A DNA stretch of 64,000 bases from positions 620,001 through 684,000 of the forward strand of contig CAWCSS010000008.1 in the NCBI GenBank assembly GCA_963798325.1. Reading direction: 5' to 3'. This document shows positions 16,750 through 25,831 of this stretch, piece by piece. The translations under genes and the position numbers were made by a program. The notes below the pieces were generated by a model. It made no database searches. It was not told where the DNA came from and saw only the letters and a list, made by a program, of their open reading frames with translations. Origin of the DNA: Solirubrobacter sp963798325 (lineage in GTDB: Bacteria > Actinomycetota > Thermoleophilia > Solirubrobacterales > Solirubrobacteraceae). The first letter of the stretch is position 1; every line of letters starts with the position of its first letter.

Positions 16750-18749
16750 GCGGACACCAGGAAGTACAGGCTCAGTGAGGTCAGCCCGACGAGCAGCAGC
16801 GCCGCGTAATAGCGCAGGTAGCCCGACTGCAGGCCGCGCACCGCGGCCGACAGCGCCCGCACGAGCCCGGTGCCGCCGCCCACGAAGGCGCCGTTGACCA
16901 GGACCCGCTCGATCGTCGAATTGCAGAAGCGACCCAGCCACGCGACCGGGCGGACGATCAGGAAATCGATGATCTCGTCGAAGTACCACTTGTTGACGAA
17001 GAACTTGTGCGGCGCGCGGAAGCGAGCCTGCAGCGACGCGGCGTTGCCGCCCTGGCCGTAGATCCGGTAGGCGATGAAGATGCCGGTCAGGCCGATCACG
17101 GCGCCGATGGCCAGGCCGATCCACTCCGCCGTGGCGGTCGGCTCGAGCTCGGCGTAGAGCTCGGAGTCCGCGAACGTCGGCTCCAGGAAGTGATGCAGCT
17201 CCGACGAGACGCCCGGGATCTGCAGGAAGCCGCCGACGATCGCCAGCAGCGCGAGCGTGCCCATCGCGATCTTCATCGGCGCCGCCCGCTCGGCGATGTG
17301 ATGCTCCGGGCCGGGGAAGCCGATGTCGGTGTCCTCGACCTCGCCGGTGGCCGGGTTGGTCGGCTCGGGCGCGTGGTAGAGGTGCCCGTGCGAGAGCTCC
17401 TCGGCCTCCGGGCACATCGGCCCGTGGAACGCGCGGAAGATCATCCGGAACGTGTAGATCGCGGTCAGGAACGCGCCGACGTAGCCGACCACGCCGAGGA
17501 TCGTGTGCCAGCCACCCTCCTCGAACTCGAGCGAGAGGATCTCGTCCTTGGAGAAGAAGCCGGAGAACGGCGGGATGCCGGACAGCGCGAGGCCGCCGAC
17601 GAGCATGCAGCCGTAGGTGAACGGCATCACCTTGCGGAAGCCGCCCATCTTGTCCAGGTTCTGGTTGCCGCCCATCGCCGAGATGACCGAGCCGGCCGCC
17701 ATGAACAGCAGGGCCTTGAAGAAGGCGTGCGTCATCAGGTGGAACATGCCGGCGGCGTAGGCCGCGGACGACACGGCCATGATCATGTAGCCGATCTGGG
17801 ACATCGTGGAGTACGCGATGACCCGCTTGAGATCGGTGACCACGAGGCCGATCGTCGCGGCGATCAGCAGCGTCACGGCGCCGATGATCGAGCCCACCGC
17901 GGCCGCGTCGGGCGCGCGCTCGAACAGCGGGTGCAGGCGCGCGATCAGGTAGACGCCCGCGGTGACCATCGTCGCCGCGTGGATCAGGGAGGAGACCGGC
18001 GTCGGGCCCTCCATGGCGTCCGGGAGCCAGGTGTGCAGCGGGACCTGCGCGGACTTGGCGAACGCGCCGACCAGCAGCAGGATGCAGCCCGCGACCAGCT
18101 GCGGCTGGTTGACGGTGAACGCCTCGTCGAGCCGCGCGAAGGTCTGCAGGAAGTCCAGCGTGTGGGTGCCGCGGAAGATGAAGTACGTGCCGAGCACCAG
18201 GCCGACGTCGCCGACCACGTTGATCACGAACGCCTTGATGCCGGCCGCGGTCGCCGTCGTGCGGCGATACCAGAACGAGATCAGCATGTAGGACGCCGCG
18301 CCGACGAAGGCCCAGCCGACGATCAGCAGGAAGAAGTTCGACGCCAGGACCAGCAGCAACATGCTGAAGACGAAGAAGTTCAGGTAGGCGAAGAACCGCG
18401 TGTAGCCACGGTCGCCGCCCATGTACGCGACGGAGTACAGGTGGATCAGCGTCGAGACGCCCGCGACGACCAGGCACATCATCGTCGAGAGCGGGTCGAT
18501 CAGGATCGCCAGCTGCGCATCGACGCCGAGCGTGTTCGCGTAGTCCCAGGCGACCGAGACGACCTGGCGTTCCCCTTCGCCGCGGTCCTGCAGCCCGAGG
18601 AACATCAGCACGGCGAAGACGAACGACGCCGCGATGGCCGCGGTGCCGATGATGCCGTGGGCGCGCGAAGGCAGCGCCTTGAAGGTGAGTCCGATCAGCA
18701 CGGCCCCGGCGAGGGGGCAGAGCAGGACGAGCCAGCCGTACGTGGTCAT
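16746..18749 (-). CDS. nuoL: NADH-quinone oxidoreductase subunit L
   Basis: 667 residues from ATG 18749. It starts with WLVLLCPLAGAVLIGL and carries the ND5-type segments FVGAASYMLISFWY, SAQVPLHTWLPDAMEGPTPVSSLIHAATMV and VIAYSTMSQIGYMI. The C-terminal part holds the extra helices that form the long lateral helix of the membrane arm (residues about 520-667). It is the distal proton-pumping subunit. Both ends overlap neighbours by 4 nt. Confidence 0.95.
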   Translation of the reverse strand: MTTYGWLVLLCPLAGAVLIGLTFKALPSRAHGIIGTAAIAASFVFAVLMFLGLQDRGEGERQVVSVAWDYANTLGVDAQLAILIDPLSTMMCLVVAGVSTLIHLYSVAYMGGDRGYTRFFAYLNFFVFSMLLLVLASNFFLLIVGWAFVGAASYMLISFWYRRTTATAAGIKAFVINVVGDVGLVLGTYFIFRGTHTLDFLQTFARLDEAFTVNQPQLVAGCILLLVGAFAKSAQVPLHTWLPDAMEGPTPVSSLIHAATMVTAGVYLIARLHPLFERAPDAAAVGSIIGAVTLLIAATIGLVVTDLKRVIAYSTMSQIGYMIMAVSSAAYAAGMFHLMTHAFFKALLFMAAGSVISAMGGNQNLDKMGGFRKVMPFTYGCMLVGGLALSGIPPFSGFFSKDEILSLEFEEGGWHTILGVVGYVGAFLTAIYTFRMIFRAFHGPMCPEAEELSHGHLYHAPEPTNPATGEVEDTDIGFPGPEHHIAERAAPMKIAMGTLALLAIVGGFLQIPGVSSELHHFLEPTFADSELYAELEPTATAEWIGLAIGAVIGLTGIFIAYRIYGQGGNAASLQARFRAPHKFFVNKWYFDEIIDFLIVRPVAWLGRFCNSTIERVLVNGAFVGGGTGLVRALSAAVRGLQSGYLRYYAALLLVGLTSLSLYFLVSA

Positions 18750-19045
18750 CCCTGAAGCTCCCGCAGCTCGTCGACGTCGATCGGCAGGCGGCGGCGGTAG
18801 ATGGCGACGACGAGGCCGAGGCCGACCGCGACCTCACACGCCGCGACGACCATGACCATCAGCGCGAAGATCTGCCCGCCCATGTCCCCGTGCGCACGCG
18901 CGAAGGCGACCAGCGACAGGTTCGCGGCGTTGAGCATCAGCTCCAGGCACAGCAACACGACCAGCGGGTTGCGGCGGGTGAGCACGCCGCCGGCGCCGAT
19001 GCAGAAGATCAGCGCCGACACGATCAGATACCAGGTGATGCTCAT
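18746..19045 (-). CDS. nuoK: NADH-quinone oxidoreductase subunit K
   Basis: 99 residues and three membrane helices, the exact family size. The second helix carries the conserved Glu in LLCLELMLNAANLSLVAFA, and a further acidic residue is in the third helix (AACEVAVGLGLVVAIYRR). It is part of the proton path between the quinone module and the antiporter subunits. It overlaps nuoJ and nuoL by 4 nt at either end. Confidence 0.95.
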   Translation of the reverse strand: MSITWYLIVSALIFCIGAGGVLTRRNPLVVLLCLELMLNAANLSLVAFARAHGDMGGQIFALMVMVVAACEVAVGLGLVVAIYRRRLPIDVDELRELQG

Positions 19046-19659
19046 AGCTGAGCCGGCCCCCCGGCCTCGATCATCGTCCCCTCGGGCTCCTCGCCCTTGG
19101 TGACCGGCGTGCGCATCGCCTCCATGACGGAGATCTCGCGCACCTCCGCGAGGCCGGACCGGCGGCGGGCCAGGATCACGGCGCCGACGGCCGCGACCAG
19201 CAGCAGCAGCGAGGCGACCTCGAAGGCGACGAGGTAGTCGGTCAAGAACAGGCGGCCGACTTCCGCGGGCTCACCGAAGCCGGGCCGGTAGGGCGCGCCC
19301 TCGGTGTCGAGCGCGGCCAGGCCGGTGCCGATCAGCGCGATCGCCAGCTCGGCGAACAGCGCGAAGGCGAACACCACGGCGAGCGTGCGCAGCGCGGGGC
19401 CGGAGCGGCCGGCGAGGCCGGCCTCCATGCCGCCGACGTAGCCGACGACGAAGACGTAGAGCACCATCACGGCGCCCGCGTAGACGATCACCTGCGCGGC
19501 GGCGACGAACTCCGCGCGCAGCAGCAGGAACAGCATCGCCAGGAAGATCAGGTGCGAGACGAGCGCGAGCACGCTGTAGAACGCGTCGCGCAGCATCACG
19601 GTCCCCGCCGCCCCGGCGACGGCGCCGATCGCTGCGATGAAGAAGAAGACCTCGGACAT
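19042..19659 (-). CDS. nuoJ: NADH-quinone oxidoreductase subunit J
   Basis: 205 residues and five predicted membrane helices. The family signature is in the YAGAVMVLYVFVVGYVGGME helix. The C-terminus is a polar tail. It contributes to the E-channel next to NuoH, NuoA and NuoK. A 40-nt gap, the longest inside the operon, separates it from nuoI. It overlaps nuoK by 4 nt. Confidence 0.95.
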   Translation of the reverse strand: MSEVFFFIAAIGAVAGAAGTVMLRDAFYSVLALVSHLIFLAMLFLLLRAEFVAAAQVIVYAGAVMVLYVFVVGYVGGMEAGLAGRSGPALRTLAVVFAFALFAELAIALIGTGLAALDTEGAPYRPGFGEPAEVGRLFLTDYLVAFEVASLLLLVAAVGAVILARRRSGLAEVREISVMEAMRTPVTKGEEPEGTMIEAGGPAQL

Positions 19660-19699
19660 GGTTAAGGTCGGATGATCGGGGTGGGCTGCATGGCCTTGG

Positions 19700-20230
19700 T
19701 CACTCGTCGGCGGTCCGCAGCGGCGTGCGGTCCAGCGGCTCGGCGAGCAGCATCTCCTTGGTGAAGATCAGGTCGGACCGGTTGTAGTCCGCCATCTCGT
19801 AGTCGTGGCCCATGGTGATCGCGTCGAACGGGCACGCGATCTCGCAGTAGCCGCAGAAGATGCAGCGCGACAGGTTGATCTCGTACACCGCGGCGTAGCG
19901 CTCACCGGCGCTGACGCGGTTATCGGGCGTGTTCTCGGCCGCCACCACGCGGATGCAGTCCGCCGGGCACGCGGCCGCGCACAGCGAGCAGCCGACGCAC
20001 TTCTCCAGGCCCGAGTCCTCGAACTTGTGGAGCTTGTGGCGCCCGCGGAAGCGCGGATAGACCGGCGTCTTCTCTTCGGGGTAGTTGATCGTCGTCGGGC
20101 CCTCGACCATCCGGCCGAAGGTCATCTTCAGGCCCTTGAGGGTGGCCGCGAAGGCTCGATAGGTGCCCGCCGCGCCGCCAGGACGCGGGCCACGGATCAC
20201 CTCTACGACGTCGCCGGGGTCATAAGGCAT
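19700..20230 (-). CDS. nuoI: NADH-quinone oxidoreductase subunit I (8Fe ferredoxin)
   Basis: 176 residues from ATG 20230. Two 4Fe-4S motifs, CVGCSLCAAACP and CIFCGYCEIACP, carry electrons through clusters N6a and N6b towards the quinone. The N-terminal helix (YRAFAATLKGLKMTFGRM) is the membrane-proximal amphipathic helix of the family. The start shares one base with the nuoH stop (TAATG). A longer upstream frame crosses nuoH in another register and is not used. Confidence 0.95.
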   Translation of the reverse strand: MPYDPGDVVEVIRGPRPGGAAGTYRAFAATLKGLKMTFGRMVEGPTTINYPEEKTPVYPRFRGRHKLHKFEDSGLEKCVGCSLCAAACPADCIRVVAAENTPDNRVSAGERYAAVYEINLSRCIFCGYCEIACPFDAITMGHDYEMADYNRSDLIFTKEMLLAEPLDRTPLRTADE

Positions 20231-21249
20231 TAGTTGAGCACCACCACGAGGATCGCGGTCACAAGAGCGTTGAGGGTCGCGAGCGGAAGCAGGATCTTCC
20301 ACCCGAACGACATCAGCTGGTCGTAGCGCAGGCGCGGGAGCGTCGCGCGGACCCAGATGAAGAAGAAGATGAAGACGGACATCTTCGCGATCACGACGAA
20401 CGGCTCGATCCAGTTGGGCTGGTCCCAGAAGGGGATGTCCCAGCCGCCCCAGAACAGCGTCACGAACAGACCGGAGACGACGACCATGTTCAGGTACTCG
20501 GCCGCGAAGAACGCCGCGAAGCGCCCGCCACCGTACTCGGTGTTGTAGCCACCGACGAGCTCGGCGTCGGCCTCGGCGAGGTCGAACGGCGGACGGTTGG
20601 TCTCGGCGAAGCCGGCGACCAGGAAGATCAAGAAGCCGACGAACTGGGGGCCGACCATCCAGAAGTTCTCCTCCTGCCAGCGGACGATCTCGGTCAGCGA
20701 CAGCGAGCCGACCATCATCACCACGCCGAGCAGCGACAGGCCCTGAGCGACCTCGTAGGAGATCAGCTGGGCCGCGGCGCGCATCGAGCCGAGGAAGGAG
20801 TACTTCGAGCCCGACGCCCAGCCGCCGAGCATCAGGCCGTAGAAGGAGATGCCGCCGAACGCGAAGGCGAACAGGATGCCGATCGAGGGATCGACGCCGT
20901 AGAGCCCGGTCCGGGTGCCGAAGATGTCGACGACATCCGAGAACGGCAGGATCGCGATCGTCGCCGCCGCGGTCGTCATCGAGATCACGGGGGCGAGGGC
21001 GAACAGCCAGCCGTTCGCGCCCACGGGGCGGAACTGGGCCTTGAAGACGAGCTTGCCGATGTCGGCGATCGCCTGCAGCAGGCCGAACGGGCCGACACGG
21101 GTCGGGCCGTAGCGGTGCTGGAAGCGGCCGAGGACCTTGCGGTCGGCGAGCAGCGCCAGCGGCACCAGGTTGAAGACGACGAAGAAGATCGCGATCGCCT
21201 TGGCGATCTGCATCCACCACGGTTCGTAGTAGCCGACCTCGCCGAACAT
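20230..21249 (-). CDS. nuoH: NADH-quinone oxidoreductase subunit H
   Basis: 339 residues and eight membrane helices. It has the ND1 signature ADRKVLGRFQHRYGPTRVGPFGLLQAIADIGKL and the quinone-chamber glutamates in AETNRPPFDLAEADAELVGGYNTEYGGGRF. It links the peripheral arm to the membrane arm and forms the quinone entry site. ATG 21249 shares one base with the nuoG stop and lies 7 nt from GAGAGAAG; GTG 21252 is an alternative start. Confidence 0.95.
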   Translation of the reverse strand: MFGEVGYYEPWWMQIAKAIAIFFVVFNLVPLALLADRKVLGRFQHRYGPTRVGPFGLLQAIADIGKLVFKAQFRPVGANGWLFALAPVISMTTAAATIAILPFSDVVDIFGTRTGLYGVDPSIGILFAFAFGGISFYGLMLGGWASGSKYSFLGSMRAAAQLISYEVAQGLSLLGVVMMVGSLSLTEIVRWQEENFWMVGPQFVGFLIFLVAGFAETNRPPFDLAEADAELVGGYNTEYGGGRFAAFFAAEYLNMVVVSGLFVTLFWGGWDIPFWDQPNWIEPFVVIAKMSVFIFFFIWVRATLPRLRYDQLMSFGWKILLPLATLNALVTAILVVVLN

Positions 21250-23846
21250 CACGTGACTTCTCTCGGCGGGACCGGCAGCGGCGCGGAGGCCGGCGCTTCG
21301 GCCAGGCCCTCGACGGCGGGCTGCATCTGGGCGGCGATCGACGACGGAGCCGTGGAGCCCGGACCGACGCGCTCGACGTCGACGAGCGAACCGGCCGCGA
21401 GCACGTTGACGTTGTTCTCGCTGGTGCCCTCGGCGAGGAACAGGCTGCCGGCCGGAACCGCCTCACGCAGGCGCGCGATGGCGTTCACGCGGATGCCGTT
21501 GCCGACGGAGACGTGATCGCCGTCGCCGATGCCCAGCGCCGCGGCGTCGACCGGCGAGAGCTCGGCGACCTGCTTGGCGCGGATGAAGTGCAGCGCCGGT
21601 GAGAGGTCGACCTCCTTGGCCGCCCACAGCGGGCGGTAGGTGCCGAGCCGGACCTTGGGCGGGTGCGTCGATGTCGGGGCGGGCAGCGCCGCCGGGGCCT
21701 CGAGCTTGGCCGGCTCCCACGCGGGGTTCTCGTACTCGGCCCGCTCGGGCCAGCGCACGCCGCGGCCGCCGATCTCCTCGAGCGTGATGCCGTTGTAGAA
21801 CGGCACGGCGGCGAAGAGCTTGGTCGAGACCTGGAAGCCGGTGCGGAACTCGCCCGGATCGTGGCCCACGCCGCGCGCGACGTCGGCGATGACCTGCCAC
21901 AGCGGGCGGACGCCCGTGCCGGGCTGGCCGCCCGGACCGCGCGGATGGCCGATCGCGGGACGCAGCCGCTGCAGGCGCCCGTCGGGATGCGTGAGCGTCC
22001 CTTCCTTCTCGGGATAGGCCTCGGCGGGGAAGACGACATCGGCGAACTCGCGCACGGTGTCGTTCATCTGCGACTCGACGGCGATCACGGTCTGCGCGGT
22101 CCCGAGCGCGCGCTCCCAGGCGGAGCGGTTCGGGTAGTAGCGCAGCGGATCGACGTGGTGCAGCCAGACGCTGTGCAGCTCGCCAGACGCCAGCCCTTCG
22201 GCGATGTCGGTGGAGTCCGGGTTGGCCAGCGTGCCATAGCCCGGGCCGTGGCCGGCGGCGAAGCCCGCCTCGCGCACGCCGCGGGCGTTGGGCGTCGCGG
22301 GCAGCTCGAGCACGCCGGCGCCGGAGATCCCGCTGAGGTTCAGACGCCCCGCCAGGTTCAGCAGCGCGGCGCCGGCGCTGGCGCGCAGCGCGCGCTCGCC
22401 GTAGACGATCACGATCTCCTCGCCGGCGGCCTTCAGCGCGTCGGCGAACTCGCGGATCGCGGTGGCGTTGGTGCCCGCGGCCGAGGCGGCCCCGCCGAGC
22501 AGGCCGGCGTCGTCACCCATCGCCGCGTCGAGCGCGACCAGGAAGCCCTCGCCACCGCCGGGCGCGAAGCGCAGCGTGGCCGAGGCGATCGGGTCCAGCG
22601 CCGTCGGGCGCGCGCTGGCGACGACGACCTTGGTGCCGTGGCGGCGCACACCCTTGCGGATGCGCAGGTCCCAGATCGGCGCCTCGTCGATCGGGTCGCA
22701 GTCGACGAGCAGGACGGTGTGCGCGAACTCGAGGTCCGGCACGCTCGCCTGCAGCTTCGGGTCGGCGAGCGCGCGACGGACGTCGAGCGGCAGCGACGGG
22801 CCCGCGTAGAGGTGGTTGGAGCCGAGGTCGTCGCGCAGCAGCGTCTGCAGCAGGAACGCTTCCTCGTTGGTCGTCGTGCCCGCGGCCAGCGCGGCGGCGC
22901 GCGATCCGGCCTTCTTCAGCGCGCTCGACGCGGCGGCCAGCGCCTTCTCCCAGGACGCGGGCATCAGCTCGACGCCCTCGCGCACCATCGGCGTGGTGAT
23001 GCGCTCGTCGGAGTGCGTGGCCTGGTAGGCGAAGCGGCCCTTGTCGCACAGCCAGCCGTCGTCGACCTCGCTGTTGTCGCGCGCGAGCACGCGCAGGACG
23101 CGCTCGTCGCGGACGGTCAGCTCGACGTTGCACTGAGCCGCGCAGCCGGCGCACACGGTTCCGGCGCCCTCGATGTCCCACGGGCGGGCGCGGAAGCGGT
23201 ACGCGCGGGAGGTCAGCGCACCCACCGGGCAGAGCTCGATGATGTTGCCGCTGAACGGCGCGACGTACGGGTGGCCGTCGAAGGTGCCGACGAAGGAGTC
23301 CGCGCCGCGCTGGTGCAGGATCAGCTGGTAGTCCTCGGAGATCTCCTGCGAGTAGCGCACGCAGCGGTAACAGAGGATGCAGCGCTCGCGGTCGATCGCG
23401 ATCAGCGGCGAGAGCTCCAGCGGCTTCTTGAAGTGGCGCTTGGGCTCGACGAAGCGCGACGTGCCCGGGCCCCAGCCGTAGGTGACGTCCTGCAGCGGGC
23501 ACTCGCCGCCCTTGTCGCAGACGGGGCAGTCGAGCGGGTGGTTGATCAGCAGGAACTCGACCACCGCGCGCTGCGCGTCGTGCACGCGCTCGGTCTGCGT
23601 GTGGACGACCATGCCGTCGCGGATCGGCGTCGAGCAGGCGGTCTGGAGCTTCGGGATCCCCTCGATCTCGACCAGGCACATGCGGCAGGCGCCGACCGGC
23701 TGGCCGAGCTTGGGCTCGTAACAGAAGACCGGGATCTCGACGTCGCCGTAGGCGTTCGCGGCGTCGACGAGGATCATGCCCTCGGGCGCCTCGACCTCAC
23801 GACCGTCGAGCGAGAAGGTGATGGTGCGGACTTCGGGGCGCGGCAT
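21249..23846 (-). CDS. nuoG: NADH-quinone oxidoreductase subunit G
   Basis: 865 residues. The N-terminal 2Fe-2S domain has Cys 42, 54, 57 and about 69. His/Cys cluster motifs follow (CPVCDKGGECPLQD; CILCYRCVRY). Next is a molybdopterin-oxidoreductase-type cluster CAGCAAQCNV near residue 230, as in enzymes that keep cluster N7. The rest is the cofactor-free molybdopterin-like domain, ending in a formate-dehydrogenase-like C-terminal barrel. It carries electrons from NuoEF towards NuoI. It abuts nuoF directly and overlaps nuoH at its stop. Confidence 0.95.
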   Translation of the reverse strand: MPRPEVRTITFSLDGREVEAPEGMILVDAANAYGDVEIPVFCYEPKLGQPVGACRMCLVEIEGIPKLQTACSTPIRDGMVVHTQTERVHDAQRAVVEFLLINHPLDCPVCDKGGECPLQDVTYGWGPGTSRFVEPKRHFKKPLELSPLIAIDRERCILCYRCVRYSQEISEDYQLILHQRGADSFVGTFDGHPYVAPFSGNIIELCPVGALTSRAYRFRARPWDIEGAGTVCAGCAAQCNVELTVRDERVLRVLARDNSEVDDGWLCDKGRFAYQATHSDERITTPMVREGVELMPASWEKALAAASSALKKAGSRAAALAAGTTTNEEAFLLQTLLRDDLGSNHLYAGPSLPLDVRRALADPKLQASVPDLEFAHTVLLVDCDPIDEAPIWDLRIRKGVRRHGTKVVVASARPTALDPIASATLRFAPGGGEGFLVALDAAMGDDAGLLGGAASAAGTNATAIREFADALKAAGEEIVIVYGERALRASAGAALLNLAGRLNLSGISGAGVLELPATPNARGVREAGFAAGHGPGYGTLANPDSTDIAEGLASGELHSVWLHHVDPLRYYPNRSAWERALGTAQTVIAVESQMNDTVREFADVVFPAEAYPEKEGTLTHPDGRLQRLRPAIGHPRGPGGQPGTGVRPLWQVIADVARGVGHDPGEFRTGFQVSTKLFAAVPFYNGITLEEIGGRGVRWPERAEYENPAWEPAKLEAPAALPAPTSTHPPKVRLGTYRPLWAAKEVDLSPALHFIRAKQVAELSPVDAAALGIGDGDHVSVGNGIRVNAIARLREAVPAGSLFLAEGTSENNVNVLAAGSLVDVERVGPGSTAPSSIAAQMQPAVEGLAEAPASAPLPVPPREVT

Positions 23847-25199
23847 CTATGCGGCCTGCGCCGGTTGCAGGAGCGGCTTCGGGCCGGCGTGCGCCCCGCG
23901 GTTGACCTGCGGGATGGCGACGCCGAAGCCCGCCTCTTCGCGCTTGGCCTCCATGTAGGCCTCGAACTCGGGCCGGAAGTGCTTGATCATCGAGGAGACC
24001 GGCATCGCCATCGCGTCGCCCAGCACGCACAGGCAGTTGCCCATGATCTGCTGGCAGACGGACTCGATGATGTCCAGGTCCATGGGGGTCGCGTCGCCGT
24101 TCTTGATGCGGATGAGCATCTTCTCGGTCCAGTTGCAGCCCTCGCGACAGGGCGAGCACTTGCCGCAGGACTCATGGCGATAGAAGTGCGCGGTCTTGTA
24201 GGCGACGTCGACGATCGAGGTCGAGTCGTCGAAGACGATGATCGCGCCCGAGCCGAGCATCGATCCCGCCTTGGCGATCGAGTCGAAGTCGTACGGCATC
24301 TCGAGGACTTCCTCGGTCAGCGGCATCACCGGGGAGGACGAGCCGCCCGGGAACCACGCCTTGAACGTGCGGCCGTCCAGCGGCCCGCCCGCGAGGTCGA
24401 AGAGGATGTCGCGCGTCTTGGTGCCGAGGACGATCTCGTAGTTGCCCGGGTACTTGATCTGCCCGGAGATCGAGATCATCTTCGTGCCCGTCGAGGTCTC
24501 GGTGCCGATCTTCGCGTACTCGGCGCCGCCCATCCCGAGGATCACCGGGACGTTCATCAGCGTCTCGACGTTGTTGATCAGCGTCGGGCCCTTGTAGAGA
24601 CCCTGGACGGCCGGGAACGGCGGCTTCAGGCGCGGGTTGCCGCGCTTGCCCTCCAGCGAGTCCAGCAGCGCGGTCTCCTCGCCGCAGATGTAGGCGCCGG
24701 CGCCGCGGTGGACCACGAGGTCGATCGTGTGGTCGCTGCCGAGGATGTTCTCGCCGAGGAACCCGGCCGCGCGCGCTTCGGCGACCGCCGCGTCGAGGAT
24801 GTCGGCCACGTAGTCGTACTCGCCGCGGATGAAGATGAACGAGCGCGACGCGCCGATGCAGTAGGCGCCGATGATGATCCCCTCGATGAGCAGATGCGGG
24901 TTCTTCTGCATCAGCTCGCGGTCCTTGAAGGTCCCGGGCTCGGACTCGTCGGCGTTGCAGACGAGGTACTTGTCCATCGTCCCCTTGGGGATGAAGGACA
25001 TCTTGCGGCCCATCGCGAAACCGGCGCCGCCGCGACCGCGCACGCCTGAGGCGAGCATCTCGTCGAGCACCGCGCCCGGCTCCATCTTCAGCGCCTTGTG
25101 GAGCATGTCGTAGCCACCGCGCTTGCGGTACACGTCGAGCGTGTTCAGGCCAGGCTCGTCGATGTCCTTGAAGAGGATCGTGTCGATGTTTTGGAGCAT
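23847..25199 (-). CDS. nuoF: NADH-quinone oxidoreductase subunit F
   Basis: 450 residues. It has the Gly-rich FMN/NADH-binding loop GVRGRGGAGFAMGRKMSF near 54-71, GEETALLDSLEGKRGNPR in the Rossmann-like domain, and the 4Fe-4S motif ESCGKCSPCREGCNW near residue 350. It oxidises NADH and passes electrons to FMN and then cluster N3. The ATG at 25199 shares one base with the nuoE stop. Confidence 0.95.
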   Translation of the reverse strand: MLQNIDTILFKDIDEPGLNTLDVYRKRGGYDMLHKALKMEPGAVLDEMLASGVRGRGGAGFAMGRKMSFIPKGTMDKYLVCNADESEPGTFKDRELMQKNPHLLIEGIIIGAYCIGASRSFIFIRGEYDYVADILDAAVAEARAAGFLGENILGSDHTIDLVVHRGAGAYICGEETALLDSLEGKRGNPRLKPPFPAVQGLYKGPTLINNVETLMNVPVILGMGGAEYAKIGTETSTGTKMISISGQIKYPGNYEIVLGTKTRDILFDLAGGPLDGRTFKAWFPGGSSSPVMPLTEEVLEMPYDFDSIAKAGSMLGSGAIIVFDDSTSIVDVAYKTAHFYRHESCGKCSPCREGCNWTEKMLIRIKNGDATPMDLDIIESVCQQIMGNCLCVLGDAMAMPVSSMIKHFRPEFEAYMEAKREEAGFGVAIPQVNRGAHAGPKPLLQPAQAA

Positions 25200-25831
25200 C
25201 AGCGGTTCCAGTGCTTGGAGGCGGCCTTACGGCGGGCGAGCTGCTTGTCCGGGAGGACTTCCTCGTCGTTCTTGACGGCGTCGCGCAGGCGCTCGCAGTC
25301 CTCGAGCTCGAGCGGGCCGACGTAGACGCCGTTGACGGACGCCATCGGCGCGATCTCGCAGGCGCCGAGGCATTCGAAGGCGCGCACGTTGAAGTCCGGG
25401 TCGCCCTCGAGGACGTCCTTCATGTGGGCGAAGAGGGCGTCCGCGCCCAGCAGCGAGCAGGAGATGTTCGTGCACACGTACACGTCGGTGGCGCCCTTGG
25501 GGCGCAGCTCGAACATGTCGTAGAAGGAGGCGACGCTGATCATGTAGGCCGGCGTCAGGCGCATCACGCAGGCGGCCTGCTCCATCGCCGTGGGCGAGAG
25601 CCAGCCGTGCTCTTTCTGCACGATCTTCATCGCGGGGATCGCGGCGGAGCGAATGTCCGGGTACCTGCCCATCAGCGTCTCGATCTGCTCACGGACGTGC
25701 GCGGGCACGTACGTGGTCGCGGGATCGGGGACGACCGCCGGGTCCTTGGTGAGATCGACCGAGTCGTCCCAGCCGGGGACACGGGAGCCGTGCGCGTAGC
25801 GCTTGACCTTGGACGGATCGATCGTGCTCAC
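25199..25831 (-). CDS. nuoE: NADH-quinone oxidoreductase subunit E
   Basis: 210 residues from GTG 25831. It is a thioredoxin-like 2Fe-2S protein with ligands in VCTNISCSLLGA (CX4C) and CLGACEIAP (CX3C), giving cluster N1a. The N-terminal helical domain (MKIVQKEHGWLSPTAMEQAA) contacts NuoF. At 210 residues it is longer than most (about 160-180), with extra residues at both ends. It overlaps nuoD by 4 nt. Confidence 0.95.
   Translation of the reverse strand: MSTIDPSKVKRYAHGSRVPGWDDSVDLTKDPAVVPDPATTYVPAHVREQIETLMGRYPDIRSAAIPAMKIVQKEHGWLSPTAMEQAACVMRLTPAYMISVASFYDMFELRPKGATDVYVCTNISCSLLGADALFAHMKDVLEGDPDFNVRAFECLGACEIAPMASVNGVYVGPLELEDCERLRDAVKNDEEVLPDKQLARRKAASKHWNR

Noticed and set aside
17007..18755. 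582-residue plus-strand frame
   Set aside because: Antisense to nuoL; extreme Arg/Glu/Asp/Gln composition and no start signal.
21663..25049. 1128-residue plus-strand frame
   Set aside because: Antisense to nuoG and nuoF; composition typical of a shadow frame.
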